From: Flavobacteriaceae bacterium Ga0077528
Lineage (GTDB): Bacteria; Bacteroidota; Bacteroidia; Flavobacteriales; Flavobacteriaceae
Direction: 5' to 3'
Assembly: GCA_001464475.1 (NCBI GenBank)
Contig: LNDX01000031.1
Location: 1-45,794, forward strand
DNA: 45,794 bases
Part shown: in pieces, positions 25,592 to 33,577 of the stretch
Layout: the number at the start of each line of letters is the position of its first letter
Position numbering within the stretch: position 1 is the first letter of the stretch
Position numbers and translations under genes: made by a program
The notes under the pieces: model-generated
What the model saw: only the letters and a program-made list of their open reading frames with translations
Told to the model about the DNA's origin: nothing
Database searches by the model: none

Positions 25592-26164
25592 ATGGAACAA
25601 CTTTTACGCGATATTAGAAATTGTAAAATTTGCAAAGCACATTTACCGTGCGAGCCAAAACCAATACTTACTGTTCATTCCAAAAGTAGAATACTATTGA
25701 TAGGTCAGGCACCTGGAACTAAAGTTCAAAACTCTGGTATTCCGTGGGATGATGCTAGTGGAAAAGAATTGAGAAGATGGTTAGATGTTACAAACGAACA
25801 ATTTTATGACACCAAATTATTTGGTATTATGCCTATGGGTTTCTGTTTTCCAGGAATCGGAAAATCAGGCGATTTGCCTCCAAGACCGGAATGCGCTCCG
25901 CTTTGGCATCATCAAGTTTTAGAAAAGTTGCCAGAAGTGAAATTAATTATTCTCATTGGAAGTTATGCACAAAAATATTATTTAAAAAATGCTTTCCCAA
26001 CCTTGACCGAGAATGTGCAACATTTTGAAAAGTTTCTTCCTAATTACTTTCCGTTAGTGCATCCATCGCCACGAAATAAAATTTGGCAAAAACGAAATCC
26101 ATGGTTTGAAGAACTAGTCGTTCCTAGTTTAAGAACTAAGATTTATGAAATTTTATATAAATGA
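25592..26164 (+). CDS. Uracil-DNA glycosylase family protein
   Basis: About 190 residues. Motif A is LLIGQAPGTKVQNSGIPWDD, motif B is LVHPSPRN near the C-terminus, and two N-terminal cysteines (CKICKAH) could contribute a metal or Fe-S site. This matches the UDG-like superfamily found in Bacteroidota; the exact family is uncertain. The ORF opens at 25544 inside the terminator hairpin, so I use the ATG at 25592. Confidence 0.82.
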   Translation: MEQLLRDIRNCKICKAHLPCEPKPILTVHSKSRILLIGQAPGTKVQNSGIPWDDASGKELRRWLDVTNEQFYDTKLFGIMPMGFCFPGIGKSGDLPPRPECAPLWHHQVLEKLPEVKLIILIGSYAQKYYLKNAFPTLTENVQHFEKFLPNYFPLVHPSPRNKIWQKRNPWFEELVVPSLRTKIYEILYK

Positions 26165-26170
26165 AAATTG

Positions 26171-26226
26171 TCCATTACGAAACGATTTTTGTCCATCTGA
26201 TTAATTATAATTTAATCGCAAATTTG
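26171..26226 (+). promoter_or_regulatory. Code B promoter: TCCAT-21-TCCAT-27-CAAATTTG
   Basis: TCCAT at 26171 and 26192, and CAAATTTG at 26219-26226, with the same two spacings as the other copies. The following start-site dyad is only half present (TGTCTAAAAGAACT). Controls the GAPDH gene. Confidence 0.62.
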
Positions 26227-26257
26227 TACTGTCTAAAAGAACTTAAAAAACATAATA

Positions 26258-27247
26258 ATGAAAAAAAGAATAGCAATAAATGGTTTCGGAAGAATTGGCA
26301 GAGCTTCTTTAAAAGTAATACTTGAAAACCCAGAAGAGTTAGAATTGGTAGCCGTAAACGACCTTATGTCGATTGAAAATGCGAAGTATCTATTAAAATA
26401 CGATACCGTTTATGGGAAATATGAAAATGAGATTCAATTAAAAGAAGATGGGCTACTAATTGGTGACAATAAGATAATTTACTTATCGGAGAAAGATCCA
26501 GAAAAATTGCCTTGGCACGATTTAAATATTGATATTGTAATTGAAAGCACTGGTTTTTTTACCAACGAAACGGATGCTCAAAAACACATTACAGCAGGAG
26601 CAAAAACGGTTGTCATTTCTGGACCAACCAAAGACACACCAACAATTGTTCACGGTGTAAATACGGAAGATGGTAAAGTTTCCATCTTTTCATGCGCCAG
26701 TTGTACAACCAATAATGTCAGTCCGGTAATAGAAATTTTGGGAAGAAGATTAGGTGTAAAAAAAGCCATTCTAAATACGATCCATGCTTATACCGCTTCT
26801 CAAACATTAGTTGATGCTCCCAATAAAAGAGAACCTCGAATGGGAAGAACAGCGGGTCATAACATAGCGCCAGCTTCTACAGGTGCTGCTATTGCAACAA
26901 CTAAAGTATTACCAGAATATGCAGGAAAATTTGATGGAGTGGCCATCAGGGTTCCTATTCCTGTAGGATCCATTTCAGACATTACTTTCGTAGCAGAACG
27001 AGTAACAACTTCAGAAGAAATTAATCAAATATTACAAGAGGAATCGCAAACAGAAAGATACTTAAAAGTTGTGGCTGTGACAGATGAACCTTTAGTATCT
27101 TCGGACATCATTAAAAGTCCATTTGCTGCTACGGTTGATTTAGAAATGACACGTGTTGTTGATGGCGATTTAGTAAAAGTGATGATTTGGTACGATAACG
27201 AATGGGGTTTTACGAATCAAATGATACGACAAATCTTAGCTATATAA
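26258..27247 (+). CDS. gap: Glyceraldehyde-3-phosphate dehydrogenase, type I
   Basis: 329 residues. The NAD fold IAINGFGRIGRAS starts the protein. Catalytic Cys149 is in SCASCTTN, the His is in LNTIHAYT, and MIWYDNEWGF ends the domain. It interconverts glyceraldehyde-3-phosphate and 1,3-bisphosphoglycerate. It is separated from core glycolytic genes and has a Code B promoter and a DUF1348 partner 18 bp downstream, so it is probably a stress-induced paralogue rather than the main enzyme. Confidence 0.93.
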   Translation: MKKRIAINGFGRIGRASLKVILENPEELELVAVNDLMSIENAKYLLKYDTVYGKYENEIQLKEDGLLIGDNKIIYLSEKDPEKLPWHDLNIDIVIESTGFFTNETDAQKHITAGAKTVVISGPTKDTPTIVHGVNTEDGKVSIFSCASCTTNNVSPVIEILGRRLGVKKAILNTIHAYTASQTLVDAPNKREPRMGRTAGHNIAPASTGAAIATTKVLPEYAGKFDGVAIRVPIPVGSISDITFVAERVTTSEEINQILQEESQTERYLKVVAVTDEPLVSSDIIKSPFAATVDLEMTRVVDGDLVKVMIWYDNEWGFTNQMIRQILAI

Positions 27248-27265
27248 TTTTAAAACTTATTAATT

Positions 27266-27679
27266 ATGGAACAAAAACTTCCACCTCCACCATTCACTAT
27301 GGAAACGGCGCTTCAAAAAGTGCAATTGGCAGAAGATGCCTGGAATAGTAAAGATCCCGAACGTATTGCATTGGCATACACCATCGATACCGAATGGCGC
27401 AACAGAACCGAATTTATTAATGGTCGTGAAGAAGTTAAAGCATTTTTAAATCGTAAATTTGAAAAAGAACTACACTACAAACTCAAAAAAGAACTTTGGG
27501 GTTTTCGCGAAAATCGAATGGCGGTACGTTTTGAATACGAATACCAAAATCATGACGGACAATGGTTTCGCGCCTACGGAAATGAATTGTGGGAATTTGA
27601 CGAAAACGGTTTGATGCGCAAACGATTTGCTAGCATCAATGATTTGCCTATTGAAGAGAAAGACAGAAAATTAAAATAA
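27266..27679 (+). CDS. DUF1348 (NTF2-like) protein
   Basis: 137 residues in the NTF2/SnoaL-like fold with the DUF1348 signature: [34 protein letters not shown] and [12 protein letters not shown]. Widespread in bacteria, function unknown. In other phyla DUF1348 genes lie in light- or singlet-oxygen-response clusters, which fits this neighbourhood. It is co-transcribed with gap. Confidence 0.9.
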   Translation: MEQKLPPPPFTMETALQKVQLAEDAWNSKDPERIALAYTIDTEWRNRTEFINGREEVKAFLNRKFEKELHYKLKKELWGFRENRMAVRFEYEYQNHDGQWFRAYGNELWEFDENGLMRKRFASINDLPIEEKDRKLK

Positions 27680-27697
27680 TCTTTAAATTAAGCCATT

Positions 27698-27742
27698 TGT
27701 AAAGTAGTTGACAAATGCCATTTTTATCTGGTATTAATTTAG
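27698..27742 (+). promoter_or_regulatory. Code A promoter: TGTAAA/TGACAA repeats + N21 + TAATTTAG
   Basis: TGTAAA at 27698 and TGACAA at 27709 are 11 bp apart. TTGACA (27708-27713) is followed by 21 nt and TAATTTAG (27735-27742), the weakest -7 box of the set. CATTTGT and ACAAATG also form a dyad across the repeats. The GNAT start is 17 nt downstream. Confidence 0.55.
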
Positions 27743-27759
27743 CTAAAATTTAGTAAAAG

Positions 27760-28212
27760 ATGAAAATTGAAATTGAAGACTATGTAGATGTTGATTACAA
27801 CATACTTAAAGAAATGATTTTCGGATTATATCATGAAGATAGCAATACTTTTGAAGAAGATGTAATGACCGAAACCAAAATTAAAAGCACAGTTAACAGA
27901 AGTAAAACTAATCCAGAGCAAATAAAAATTAAAGTATTTAAAATAGAAAAAATCGTTGTTGGCTATGCGATACTGACATTCTTTTGGAGCAATGAATACA
28001 GTGGATTGGTTGTGGTCTTGGACGAGCTTTATATACATTCTGAGTACAGAAGTAAGGGAATTTCAACACATTTTATAAATCAATTATCTCAAAATAAAGA
28101 CTATAAAATTATAGACTTGGAAGTTTTTAAAGAAAATACAAAAGCACTACAATTATACAAAAGATTGGGTTTTGAAATTATTGACAGACATTTTATGAAA
28201 AAAATACTATGA
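27760..28212 (+). CDS. GNAT-family N-acetyltransferase
   Basis: 150 residues. The acetyl-CoA loop appears as SEYRSKGISTHFINQL after the LVVVLDELYIH strand, and the C-terminal ENTKALQLYKRLGFE motif is classical. The acceptor is unknown. It follows a Code A promoter and overlaps the AraC gene by 4 bp (ATGA). Confidence 0.88.
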   Translation: MKIEIEDYVDVDYNILKEMIFGLYHEDSNTFEEDVMTETKIKSTVNRSKTNPEQIKIKVFKIEKIVVGYAILTFFWSNEYSGLVVVLDELYIHSEYRSKGISTHFINQLSQNKDYKIIDLEVFKENTKALQLYKRLGFEIIDRHFMKKIL

Positions 28213-29087
28213 CCGATAAAAACACTTTCACTTTAGTCAATCCACAAAATGGAAACTTGGCATTTAAACTTTTCTCCTTTGATGACAATAGTTCGTTTGA
28301 TCATATTCAACGACTCAATTACTATACTTTGATTTGGGTTCAAAAAGGAAACGGAAAAATAAAAGTTGATTTCTCTGAATTCGATTTTACCGAAGGACAG
28401 TTATTGGCATTTGCACCTTATCAACCTTTTATGCTGCAGGATAATCCTGAAATTAGCGGAATTACAATACAATTTCATCCCGACTTTTTTTGTATTATAA
28501 AACACCATCAAGAAGTAGCGTGCAATGGTATTTTATTCAATAATATTTACGACCCACCTTATGTAAATATAGATGAAATCGCTAAAAGCACATTCAATAT
28601 GGTTTTAGAAAACATTAAAATTGAAATGCAAAATCCAGCTTTAGCCCAATATGAATTACTAACATCCTATCTAAAAATATTTCTTATTACGGCTTCTCGA
28701 TTAAAAAAAGAACAACAACCAAAAGAAAAATCTCAAGTCCAAGAAAACTCGGCACCTTTTATACTTCAAAATTTAAAGAATTTTATAGAACTTCATTTCA
28801 AAACCAAACATTCCGCAAGTGACTATGCTGATTTGCTTAACATTTCTTCAAAAGCATTAGCAACCATGACCAAAAATCATTTCAATAAAACGCTGACAAA
28901 TCTTATTGCTGAACGTATTATTATTGAAGCCAAACGCGAATTATATCTTACCAACAAACCCGTAAAAGAAATTGCCTATGAATTGGGTTATGATGACGAG
29001 CATTATTTTAGTCGCTTTTTTAAAAACAACGCTGATGTATCCCCACAACTGTATCGTGAAACAGTTGGTTTTGCTAGAGGAGTATAA
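28209..29087 (+). CDS. AraC-family transcriptional regulator
   Basis: 292 residues: an N-terminal cupin-like ligand domain (about 1-160), and two C-terminal HTH motifs (about 185-285), with the second marked by VKEIAYELGYDDEHYFSRFFK and the closing SPQLYRETVGF. A degraded copy of its 3' end sits at 31811. It is translationally coupled to GNAT. It is a candidate for the Code B activator. Confidence 0.9.
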   Translation: MTDKNTFTLVNPQNGNLAFKLFSFDDNSSFDHIQRLNYYTLIWVQKGNGKIKVDFSEFDFTEGQLLAFAPYQPFMLQDNPEISGITIQFHPDFFCIIKHHQEVACNGILFNNIYDPPYVNIDEIAKSTFNMVLENIKIEMQNPALAQYELLTSYLKIFLITASRLKKEQQPKEKSQVQENSAPFILQNLKNFIELHFKTKHSASDYADLLNISSKALATMTKNHFNKTLTNLIAERIIIEAKRELYLTNKPVKEIAYELGYDDEHYFSRFFKNNADVSPQLYRETVGFARGV

Positions 29088-29205
29088 CTAATGAGCAACT
29101 TATGTCTTTGGTCTGAGATTTACATTTTTTTACAAAACTAATCGAAAAACTCAAGAAATCTGTAGTACCATAAATTCACATTCAAAAAATTATGATATTT
29201 GACGA

Positions 29206-30090
29206 ATGAAAGACTTATTTCCATTTTACAGCATCGGACATTTTATAAACGAACCAACAAACCGAACTGAATTTGAAATTATGCAGTTTGAAGAAATGGA
29301 CGAACCAAATGTGGACGACATTCATAAACACACTTTTTACGAAATTCTTTGGACAGAAAAAGGAATAAGCAAACAAACCATTGACTACAAAGAATATGAA
29401 GTTTTACCAAACAGTTTATTTTTTATTTCGCCAAATCAGGTTCATCAATTTGAAGAATGGAAACCGTTAAAAGGTGGAACAATTTTATTTACAGAAGATT
29501 TCTTTTTGTTAAATCACAACAACAAGGATAAACTTTTTGAGTTGAGTTTTTTGGACAACTTTTACGCTAATCCTTGCATTCAGTTAGACAAGAAAAATTT
29601 TGCTGATATTAAGCAAACCATTGACCAAATTACCAACGAACAAAACCGAGCCGACAAAAGCCAATCAATAACACAATCTTTGTTGCATATTTTGTTGGCA
29701 CAAGTGCAGCGTTGCATTGACAAAGAAACAGAAAAGCCAGTTTCTAAAAAATACTTAATTCTTTTTAAGCAATTTAAAAACATTTTGGACAAACATTTTG
29801 CTGAAAATAAAACGACTTCTTTTTTTGCTCAAAAGCTTTATATTACAGCCCATCATTTAAACCTAATTACAAAAGACGTTACAGGAAAAACTGCAAGTGA
29901 AGTAATAAGAGCAAGAAGTATTTTAGAAGCCAAACGACTTTTAACTTTTACAGACAAGACTGTTTCAGAAATTGCTTTTGAACTTAATTATACTGATAGT
30001 TCTTACTTTGCTAAATCCTTTAAAGCGGAAACAAATCTATCGCCAATGGCATTTAAAACCCAAATGTCCGAAAAATACCGATCAATGTAG
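29206..30090 (+). CDS. AraC-family transcriptional regulator
   Basis: 294 residues with a cupin-like N-terminus (HKHTFYEILWTEKG, and a SPNQVHQF motif) and a C-terminal AraC HTH pair, ending VSEIAFELNYTDSSYFAKSFK and LSPMAFKTQ. It is separated from the preceding AraC gene by 118 bp of AT-rich DNA. YceI and SDR genes follow 80 bp downstream. It could control these or the Code B genes. Confidence 0.9.
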   Translation: MKDLFPFYSIGHFINEPTNRTEFEIMQFEEMDEPNVDDIHKHTFYEILWTEKGISKQTIDYKEYEVLPNSLFFISPNQVHQFEEWKPLKGGTILFTEDFFLLNHNNKDKLFELSFLDNFYANPCIQLDKKNFADIKQTIDQITNEQNRADKSQSITQSLLHILLAQVQRCIDKETEKPVSKKYLILFKQFKNILDKHFAENKTTSFFAQKLYITAHHLNLITKDVTGKTASEVIRARSILEAKRLLTFTDKTVSEIAFELNYTDSSYFAKSFKAETNLSPMAFKTQMSEKYRSM

Positions 30091-30123
30091 GTTTCATCTT
30101 AACATCAAAGCTTTTCTTCGTTT

Positions 30124-30148
30124 CATCTTTGCATTGTCAATATTGACA
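30124..30148 (+). promoter_or_regulatory. YceI promoter: CATCTTTG and perfect dyad TGTCAATATTGACA
   Basis: CATCTTTG (30124-30131) is followed after 3 nt by the perfect palindrome TGTCAATATTGACA (30135-30148). The spacing is the same as in the AraC-type promoters at 24269 and 24932, but the TCCAT repeats are not seen; instead TTTCATCTT is repeated (from 30092 and 30121). Confidence 0.55.
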
Positions 30149-30170
30149 TCATAATTTAATATTTTATACA

Positions 30171-30713
30171 ATGCAAGAACAAGCAAAATGGGTTTTAGAC
30201 CCAAGCCACACCAAAGTAGGTTTTAGTGTAAGACACTTTGGAATTTCTGAAACAGATGGTTTTTTCAGAAACTACACAGGAACAGTAAAAGCGGAAAAAG
30301 AGGACTTTTCTGATTTACAAGTAAACGTAACTGTGCAAATTGACAGCATAAACACCAATGATGCTCAAAGAGATGCACACTTAAAAGCAGACGATTTTTT
30401 TAACGCTGAAAAGTTTCCAGAAATGACATTTGAAAGCACAACATTGGAAAAAACTGCTACTGCCAATGAGTACAAAATGCACGGCAATTTAACAATTCGT
30501 GACATCACAAAACCAGTCATTTTTGATTTAGAATATGCAGGTACAGTTCCACAAGATCCATTTGGCAATACAAAAGCAGGTTTCTTTATTTTAGGTAGCA
30601 TTAACAGACAAGATTTTGGACTTTCGTTTAATGTTCTATTAGGTACGGGTAACTTGGCAGTTTCCGATAAAGTGAAAATTAATATTCCTTTTCAACTTTT
30701 AAAAGTAGAATAA
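30171..30713 (+). CDS. YceI-family protein
   Basis: 180 residues. The lipocalin-like YceI fold opens with WVLDPSHTKVGFSVRHFGISETDG and includes RDAHLKADDFFNAEKFPEMTF, HGNLTIRDITKPV and SINRQDFGLSF. YceI proteins bind long isoprenoid or fatty chains. No signal peptide is present, so this version is likely cytoplasmic. It overlaps no gene but lies 2 bp before the SDR, so the pair is an operon. Confidence 0.92.
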   Translation: MQEQAKWVLDPSHTKVGFSVRHFGISETDGFFRNYTGTVKAEKEDFSDLQVNVTVQIDSINTNDAQRDAHLKADDFFNAEKFPEMTFESTTLEKTATANEYKMHGNLTIRDITKPVIFDLEYAGTVPQDPFGNTKAGFFILGSINRQDFGLSFNVLLGTGNLAVSDKVKINIPFQLLKVE

Positions 30714-30715
30714 CT

Positions 30716-31546
30716 ATGAAAAGTAAAATTTGGTTTATCACAGGTATATCAAGCGGTTTGGGTAAGGCACTTGCCCAAACTGTAATTGAAAATGGCGACT
30801 TTGTAATTGGTACTTTTCGCAATCAAACACAAGCAGATGTTTTTAACAATCAATATAAAGACGAAGCATTTGCTTTGACTTTGGATATTACAAAACCGAC
30901 TGAAATTGGAAAAGCAGTTAAACTTGTTTCTGAAAAATTTGGAAGCATTGACGTACTTGTAAATAATGCAGGTTTTGGATTTGCAGGAGCTATTGAAGAA
31001 ACAAGCACGGAAGAAACAAGAGAGATTTTTGAAGCTAATTTTTTTGGGACATTGAAATTGACACAATCTTTTTTACCAATGTTACGACAACAAAAAGGCG
31101 GACATATCATTCAAATTTCTTCTCACGGTGGTTTTAAAGCCTTCCCTGGTTTTGGTATTTATAACGCCAGTAAATTTGCATTAGAGGGTTTTAGCGAAGC
31201 ATTGGCAATTGAAGTTGCACCATTGGGCATAAAACTTACCATTGTAGAACCCGGACCTTTCAGAACAAATTTTGCGGGTAGTTCATTTAAAGAAGCAGAA
31301 AAAATAATTGAAGATTACAACCCAACGGCAGGAGCATTCAGAAAACGTATGAAACAAGTGGACGGCAAACAAGAAGGCGATCCAATAAAAGCATCACAAG
31401 CAATTATTGACATAACAAAATTAGACCCGCCACCATTGCGACTGCCGCTAGGTAAAATTGCAATCGTTTCATTAACTACAAAATTAGACAGTGTACAAAA
31501 AGACATTAATAACTATAAAGACATTGCAGAAAGTGTTGTGTTTTAA
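30716..31546 (+). CDS. SDR-family oxidoreductase
   Basis: 276 residues. The cofactor loop TGISSGLGKA is at residues 9-18, NNAG follows, and the catalytic YNASK has Tyr149 and Lys153, with EVAPLGIKLTIVEPGPFRTN after it. A classical SDR, probably NADP-dependent. The substrate is unknown. Confidence 0.92.
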   Translation: MKSKIWFITGISSGLGKALAQTVIENGDFVIGTFRNQTQADVFNNQYKDEAFALTLDITKPTEIGKAVKLVSEKFGSIDVLVNNAGFGFAGAIEETSTEETREIFEANFFGTLKLTQSFLPMLRQQKGGHIIQISSHGGFKAFPGFGIYNASKFALEGFSEALAIEVAPLGIKLTIVEPGPFRTNFAGSSFKEAEKIIEDYNPTAGAFRKRMKQVDGKQEGDPIKASQAIIDITKLDPPPLRLPLGKIAIVSLTTKLDSVQKDINNYKDIAESVVF

Positions 31547-31592
31547 TTAGGAATAAAAAAAATTTAAAAATACTATTTATATAAAACTTGAA

Positions 31593-31658
31593 GTCGTTTA
31601 AGCATATTTGATTGAAACAAAAAAGAAGTTATATTCAATTAAAATTAGTTTAAACGAC
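31593..31658 (+). repeat. Long interrupted inverted repeat
   Basis: GTCGTTTAA (31593-31601) pairs with TTAAACGAC (31650-31658). Inside it, TTGATTGAA pairs with TTCAATTAA, with one G-T wobble. It lies 46 nt after the SDR stop and may be a weak terminator or the trace of a mobile element. Confidence 0.5.
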
Positions 31659-31810
31659 ATCACTGTTAAATTTAATAAGTCAAACTTTTAAGGTTAATTT
31701 TTTTTGAAATGATACTCCTTTTCATTAATTTCAATACTTGTAAATACTTTAGAAAATCAGAAAAAGTATAAAAAATTGATAAAGGACATTTCTTTTATGG
31801 TATCATAACA

Positions 31811-31898
31811 AGATTTATTTCTTTCAACAACAGAAATGGCATATTTGCTAACTCAAATGTATTGTAAAACAGTTGGTTTTGCTAAAGAAATAAATTAA
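31811..31898 (+). pseudogene. Degraded 3' remnant of an AraC-family gene
   Basis: In the second-last frame the translation reads QMYCKTVGFAKEIN then stop, matching the LYRETVGFARGV end of the 28209 protein. The 18 nt AAACAGTTGGTTTTGCTA are shared exactly (29059-29076 and 31867-31884). Upstream, RFISFNNRN in another frame matches SRFFKNNAD. The gene body is gone. This is the only gene-like trace in the otherwise gene-free 31547-32000 stretch. Confidence 0.5.
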
Positions 31899-31920
31899 AT
31901 TCAAACTATTTCATTCAGTT

Positions 31921-31965
31921 TGTATATTAGATGACAATTGGATTTTTCATTCCGTTTTACTTTTG
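31921..31965 (+). promoter_or_regulatory. Code A promoter: TGTATA/TGACAA repeats + N21 + TACTTTTG
   Basis: TGTATA at 31921 and TGACAA at 31932 are 11 bp apart. ATGACA (31931-31936) is followed by 21 nt and TACTTTTG (31958-31965). The YHS gene start is 35 nt further, the same distance as in the next copy. Confidence 0.65.
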
Positions 31966-32000
31966 TTTTATCAAAATAGATAATTTAAAAAATAAACATA

Positions 32001-32498
32001 ATGAAATTGAAGATTCACGAACACAAGAAAAACACTTTACTCAATGTGAGTAAAAAACAATTTTTAATTGTATTGATGGCTGTACTATCAGCATCAACTT
32101 TTGCACAAACTTCAAAAAGTGCTAAGCTAATAAATACAGAAAACGGAGTTGCCATTCAAGGCTATGATCCTGTTGCGTATTTCGAAAGTAATAAAGCCGT
32201 GAAAGGCAATAAAGAAATTACTGCAACCTTTCAAGACGCTACTTATTATTTTTCATCAAAAAAGAATAAAGTATCGTTCTTAAAAAATCCAAATCATTTT
32301 ATCCCTCAATATGGTGGTTATTGCGCATATGGTATGTCATTTGACCACGATGCTCCAATTGATCCAAAATCGTTTGCAATCATTGATAATAAACTTTTTT
32401 TGAATTACAGTTCAGAAGTAAATGAATTGTGGTTAAATGAACTTGCAGATCGAATGGAATTAGCAAATAAAAACTGGTTAAAAAGAAAGAAATCATAA
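32001..32498 (+). CDS. YHS-domain exported protein
   Basis: 165 residues. It begins with a basic 19-residue extension (MKLKIHEHKKNTLLNVSKK) before the hydrophobic signal segment ending TFAQ. The YHS domain follows: GYDPVAYFES, TYYFSSKKNKVSF, PQYGGYCAYGMS and DNKLFLNYS. The cysteine in GGYCAYG is a possible metal or redox site. It closely resembles the 32602 gene, including the N-terminal extension, so the two are a recent duplication. Confidence 0.9.
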   Translation: MKLKIHEHKKNTLLNVSKKQFLIVLMAVLSASTFAQTSKSAKLINTENGVAIQGYDPVAYFESNKAVKGNKEITATFQDATYYFSSKKNKVSFLKNPNHFIPQYGGYCAYGMSFDHDAPIDPKSFAIIDNKLFLNYSSEVNELWLNELADRMELANKNWLKRKKS

Positions 32499-32521
32499 AA
32501 AAAAATAATTCTTCAACGAAC

Positions 32522-32566
32522 TGCAATGCAACTGACAAATCAACTTTTAAACTCACACTACATTTG
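32522..32566 (+). promoter_or_regulatory. Code A promoter: TGCAAT/TGACAA repeats + N21 + TACATTTG
   Basis: TGCAAT at 32522 and TGACAA at 32533 are 11 bp apart. CTGACA (32532-32537) is followed by 21 nt and TACATTTG (32559-32566), a perfect TAnnTTTG. The next start codon is 35 nt downstream. Confidence 0.7.
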
Positions 32567-32601
32567 CAGTATAATATTAATAACACAAAATTTTAAATAA
32601 C

Positions 32602-33078
32602 ATGAAATCGAAGATTCACGAACACAAAAAAAACAATTTACTCAATGTGAGTAAAAAACAAATTTTAATTCTATTCGTTGCATTACTATCTGCAACAACA
32701 TTTGCCCAAGCACCAAAACATAGTAATCTAAAAGACAATGTTGCCATTCAAGGCTATGATCCAGTTGCCTATTTTGAAAGTAGTAAAGCTACTAAAGGCA
32801 AAAAAGAAATTTCCAGTGAATATAATGGAGCCATTTATTATTTTTCTTCCGAAGGTAATAAAGCATTATTTGTAAAAAATCCATCGCAGTACATTCCACA
32901 ATTTGGTGGTTATTGTGCTTATGGAATGTCCGAAGGATATGAAGCACCAATTCAACCAGAGGCTTTTACTATTGTTGATAATAAATTGTATCTAAACTAT
33001 AATTTAAAAGTAAAAGAAGAATGGAGTAAAGACCAACAAAACAGAATTCAAAAAGCCAATAAAAATTGGAATAAATAA
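32602..33078 (+). CDS. YHS-domain exported protein (duplicate)
   Basis: 158 residues, paralogous to 32001, with the same N-terminal extension (MKSKIHEHKKNNLLNVSKK) and signal (TFAQ). YHS core: GYDPVAYFES, YYFSSEGNKALFV and PQFGGYCAYGMSEGYEAP. It is preceded by its own Code A promoter, so the duplication included the regulatory DNA. The next YHS gene is 25 bp downstream. Confidence 0.9.
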   Translation: MKSKIHEHKKNNLLNVSKKQILILFVALLSATTFAQAPKHSNLKDNVAIQGYDPVAYFESSKATKGKKEISSEYNGAIYYFSSEGNKALFVKNPSQYIPQFGGYCAYGMSEGYEAPIQPEAFTIVDNKLYLNYNLKVKEEWSKDQQNRIQKANKNWNK

Positions 33079-33103
33079 TAACTAACCTTAAAATTAAAAA
33101 AAA

Positions 33104-33574
33104 ATGAAAAAATTATCAATTATTTTATTCGTTGCTTTATTATCAGCAACAACTTATGCTCAAACTGCAGCAAAAAGACTTAAAGAATACAATTTAGAAA
33201 ATAAAGTTGCCATTCAAGGTTATGATCCGGTGGCTTATTTTACACAGAAAAAAGCGGTTAAAGGAAAATCTACAATTGCAACAACTTATGAAGGTGTAAT
33301 CTATTATTTTGCAACACAAGCTGACAAAGATTTGTTTCTAAAAAATCCTACACAATATGAACCTCAATATGGTGGATGGTGTTCTTATGCAATGGGTAAC
33401 AATGGTCCAAACGGAGAAAAAGTAGAAATTGATCCAGAAACATTCAAAATTGTTGATGGTAAATTAAATTTATTCTACAATGCATATTTCAATAATACCT
33501 TAAAAAGTTGGAATAAAGACGAAGTCAAACTTAAAGCCAAAGCAGATGCCAATTGGAAAAAAATAATTAAATAA
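33104..33574 (+). CDS. YHS-domain exported protein, third tandem copy
   Basis: 156 residues with a direct signal (TTYAQ) and no basic extension. The YHS core is more diverged: GYDPVAYFTQ, YYFATQADKDLFL, and GGWCSYAMGNNGPNG in place of GGYCAYG. It sits 25 bp after 32602 and 3 bp before a DoxX gene, so it is probably in an operon with it. The conserved cysteine is kept. Confidence 0.9.
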   Translation: MKKLSIILFVALLSATTYAQTAAKRLKEYNLENKVAIQGYDPVAYFTQKKAVKGKSTIATTYEGVIYYFATQADKDLFLKNPTQYEPQYGGWCSYAMGNNGPNGEKVEIDPETFKIVDGKLNLFYNAYFNNTLKSWNKDEVKLKAKADANWKKIIK

Positions 33575-33577
33575 ACT

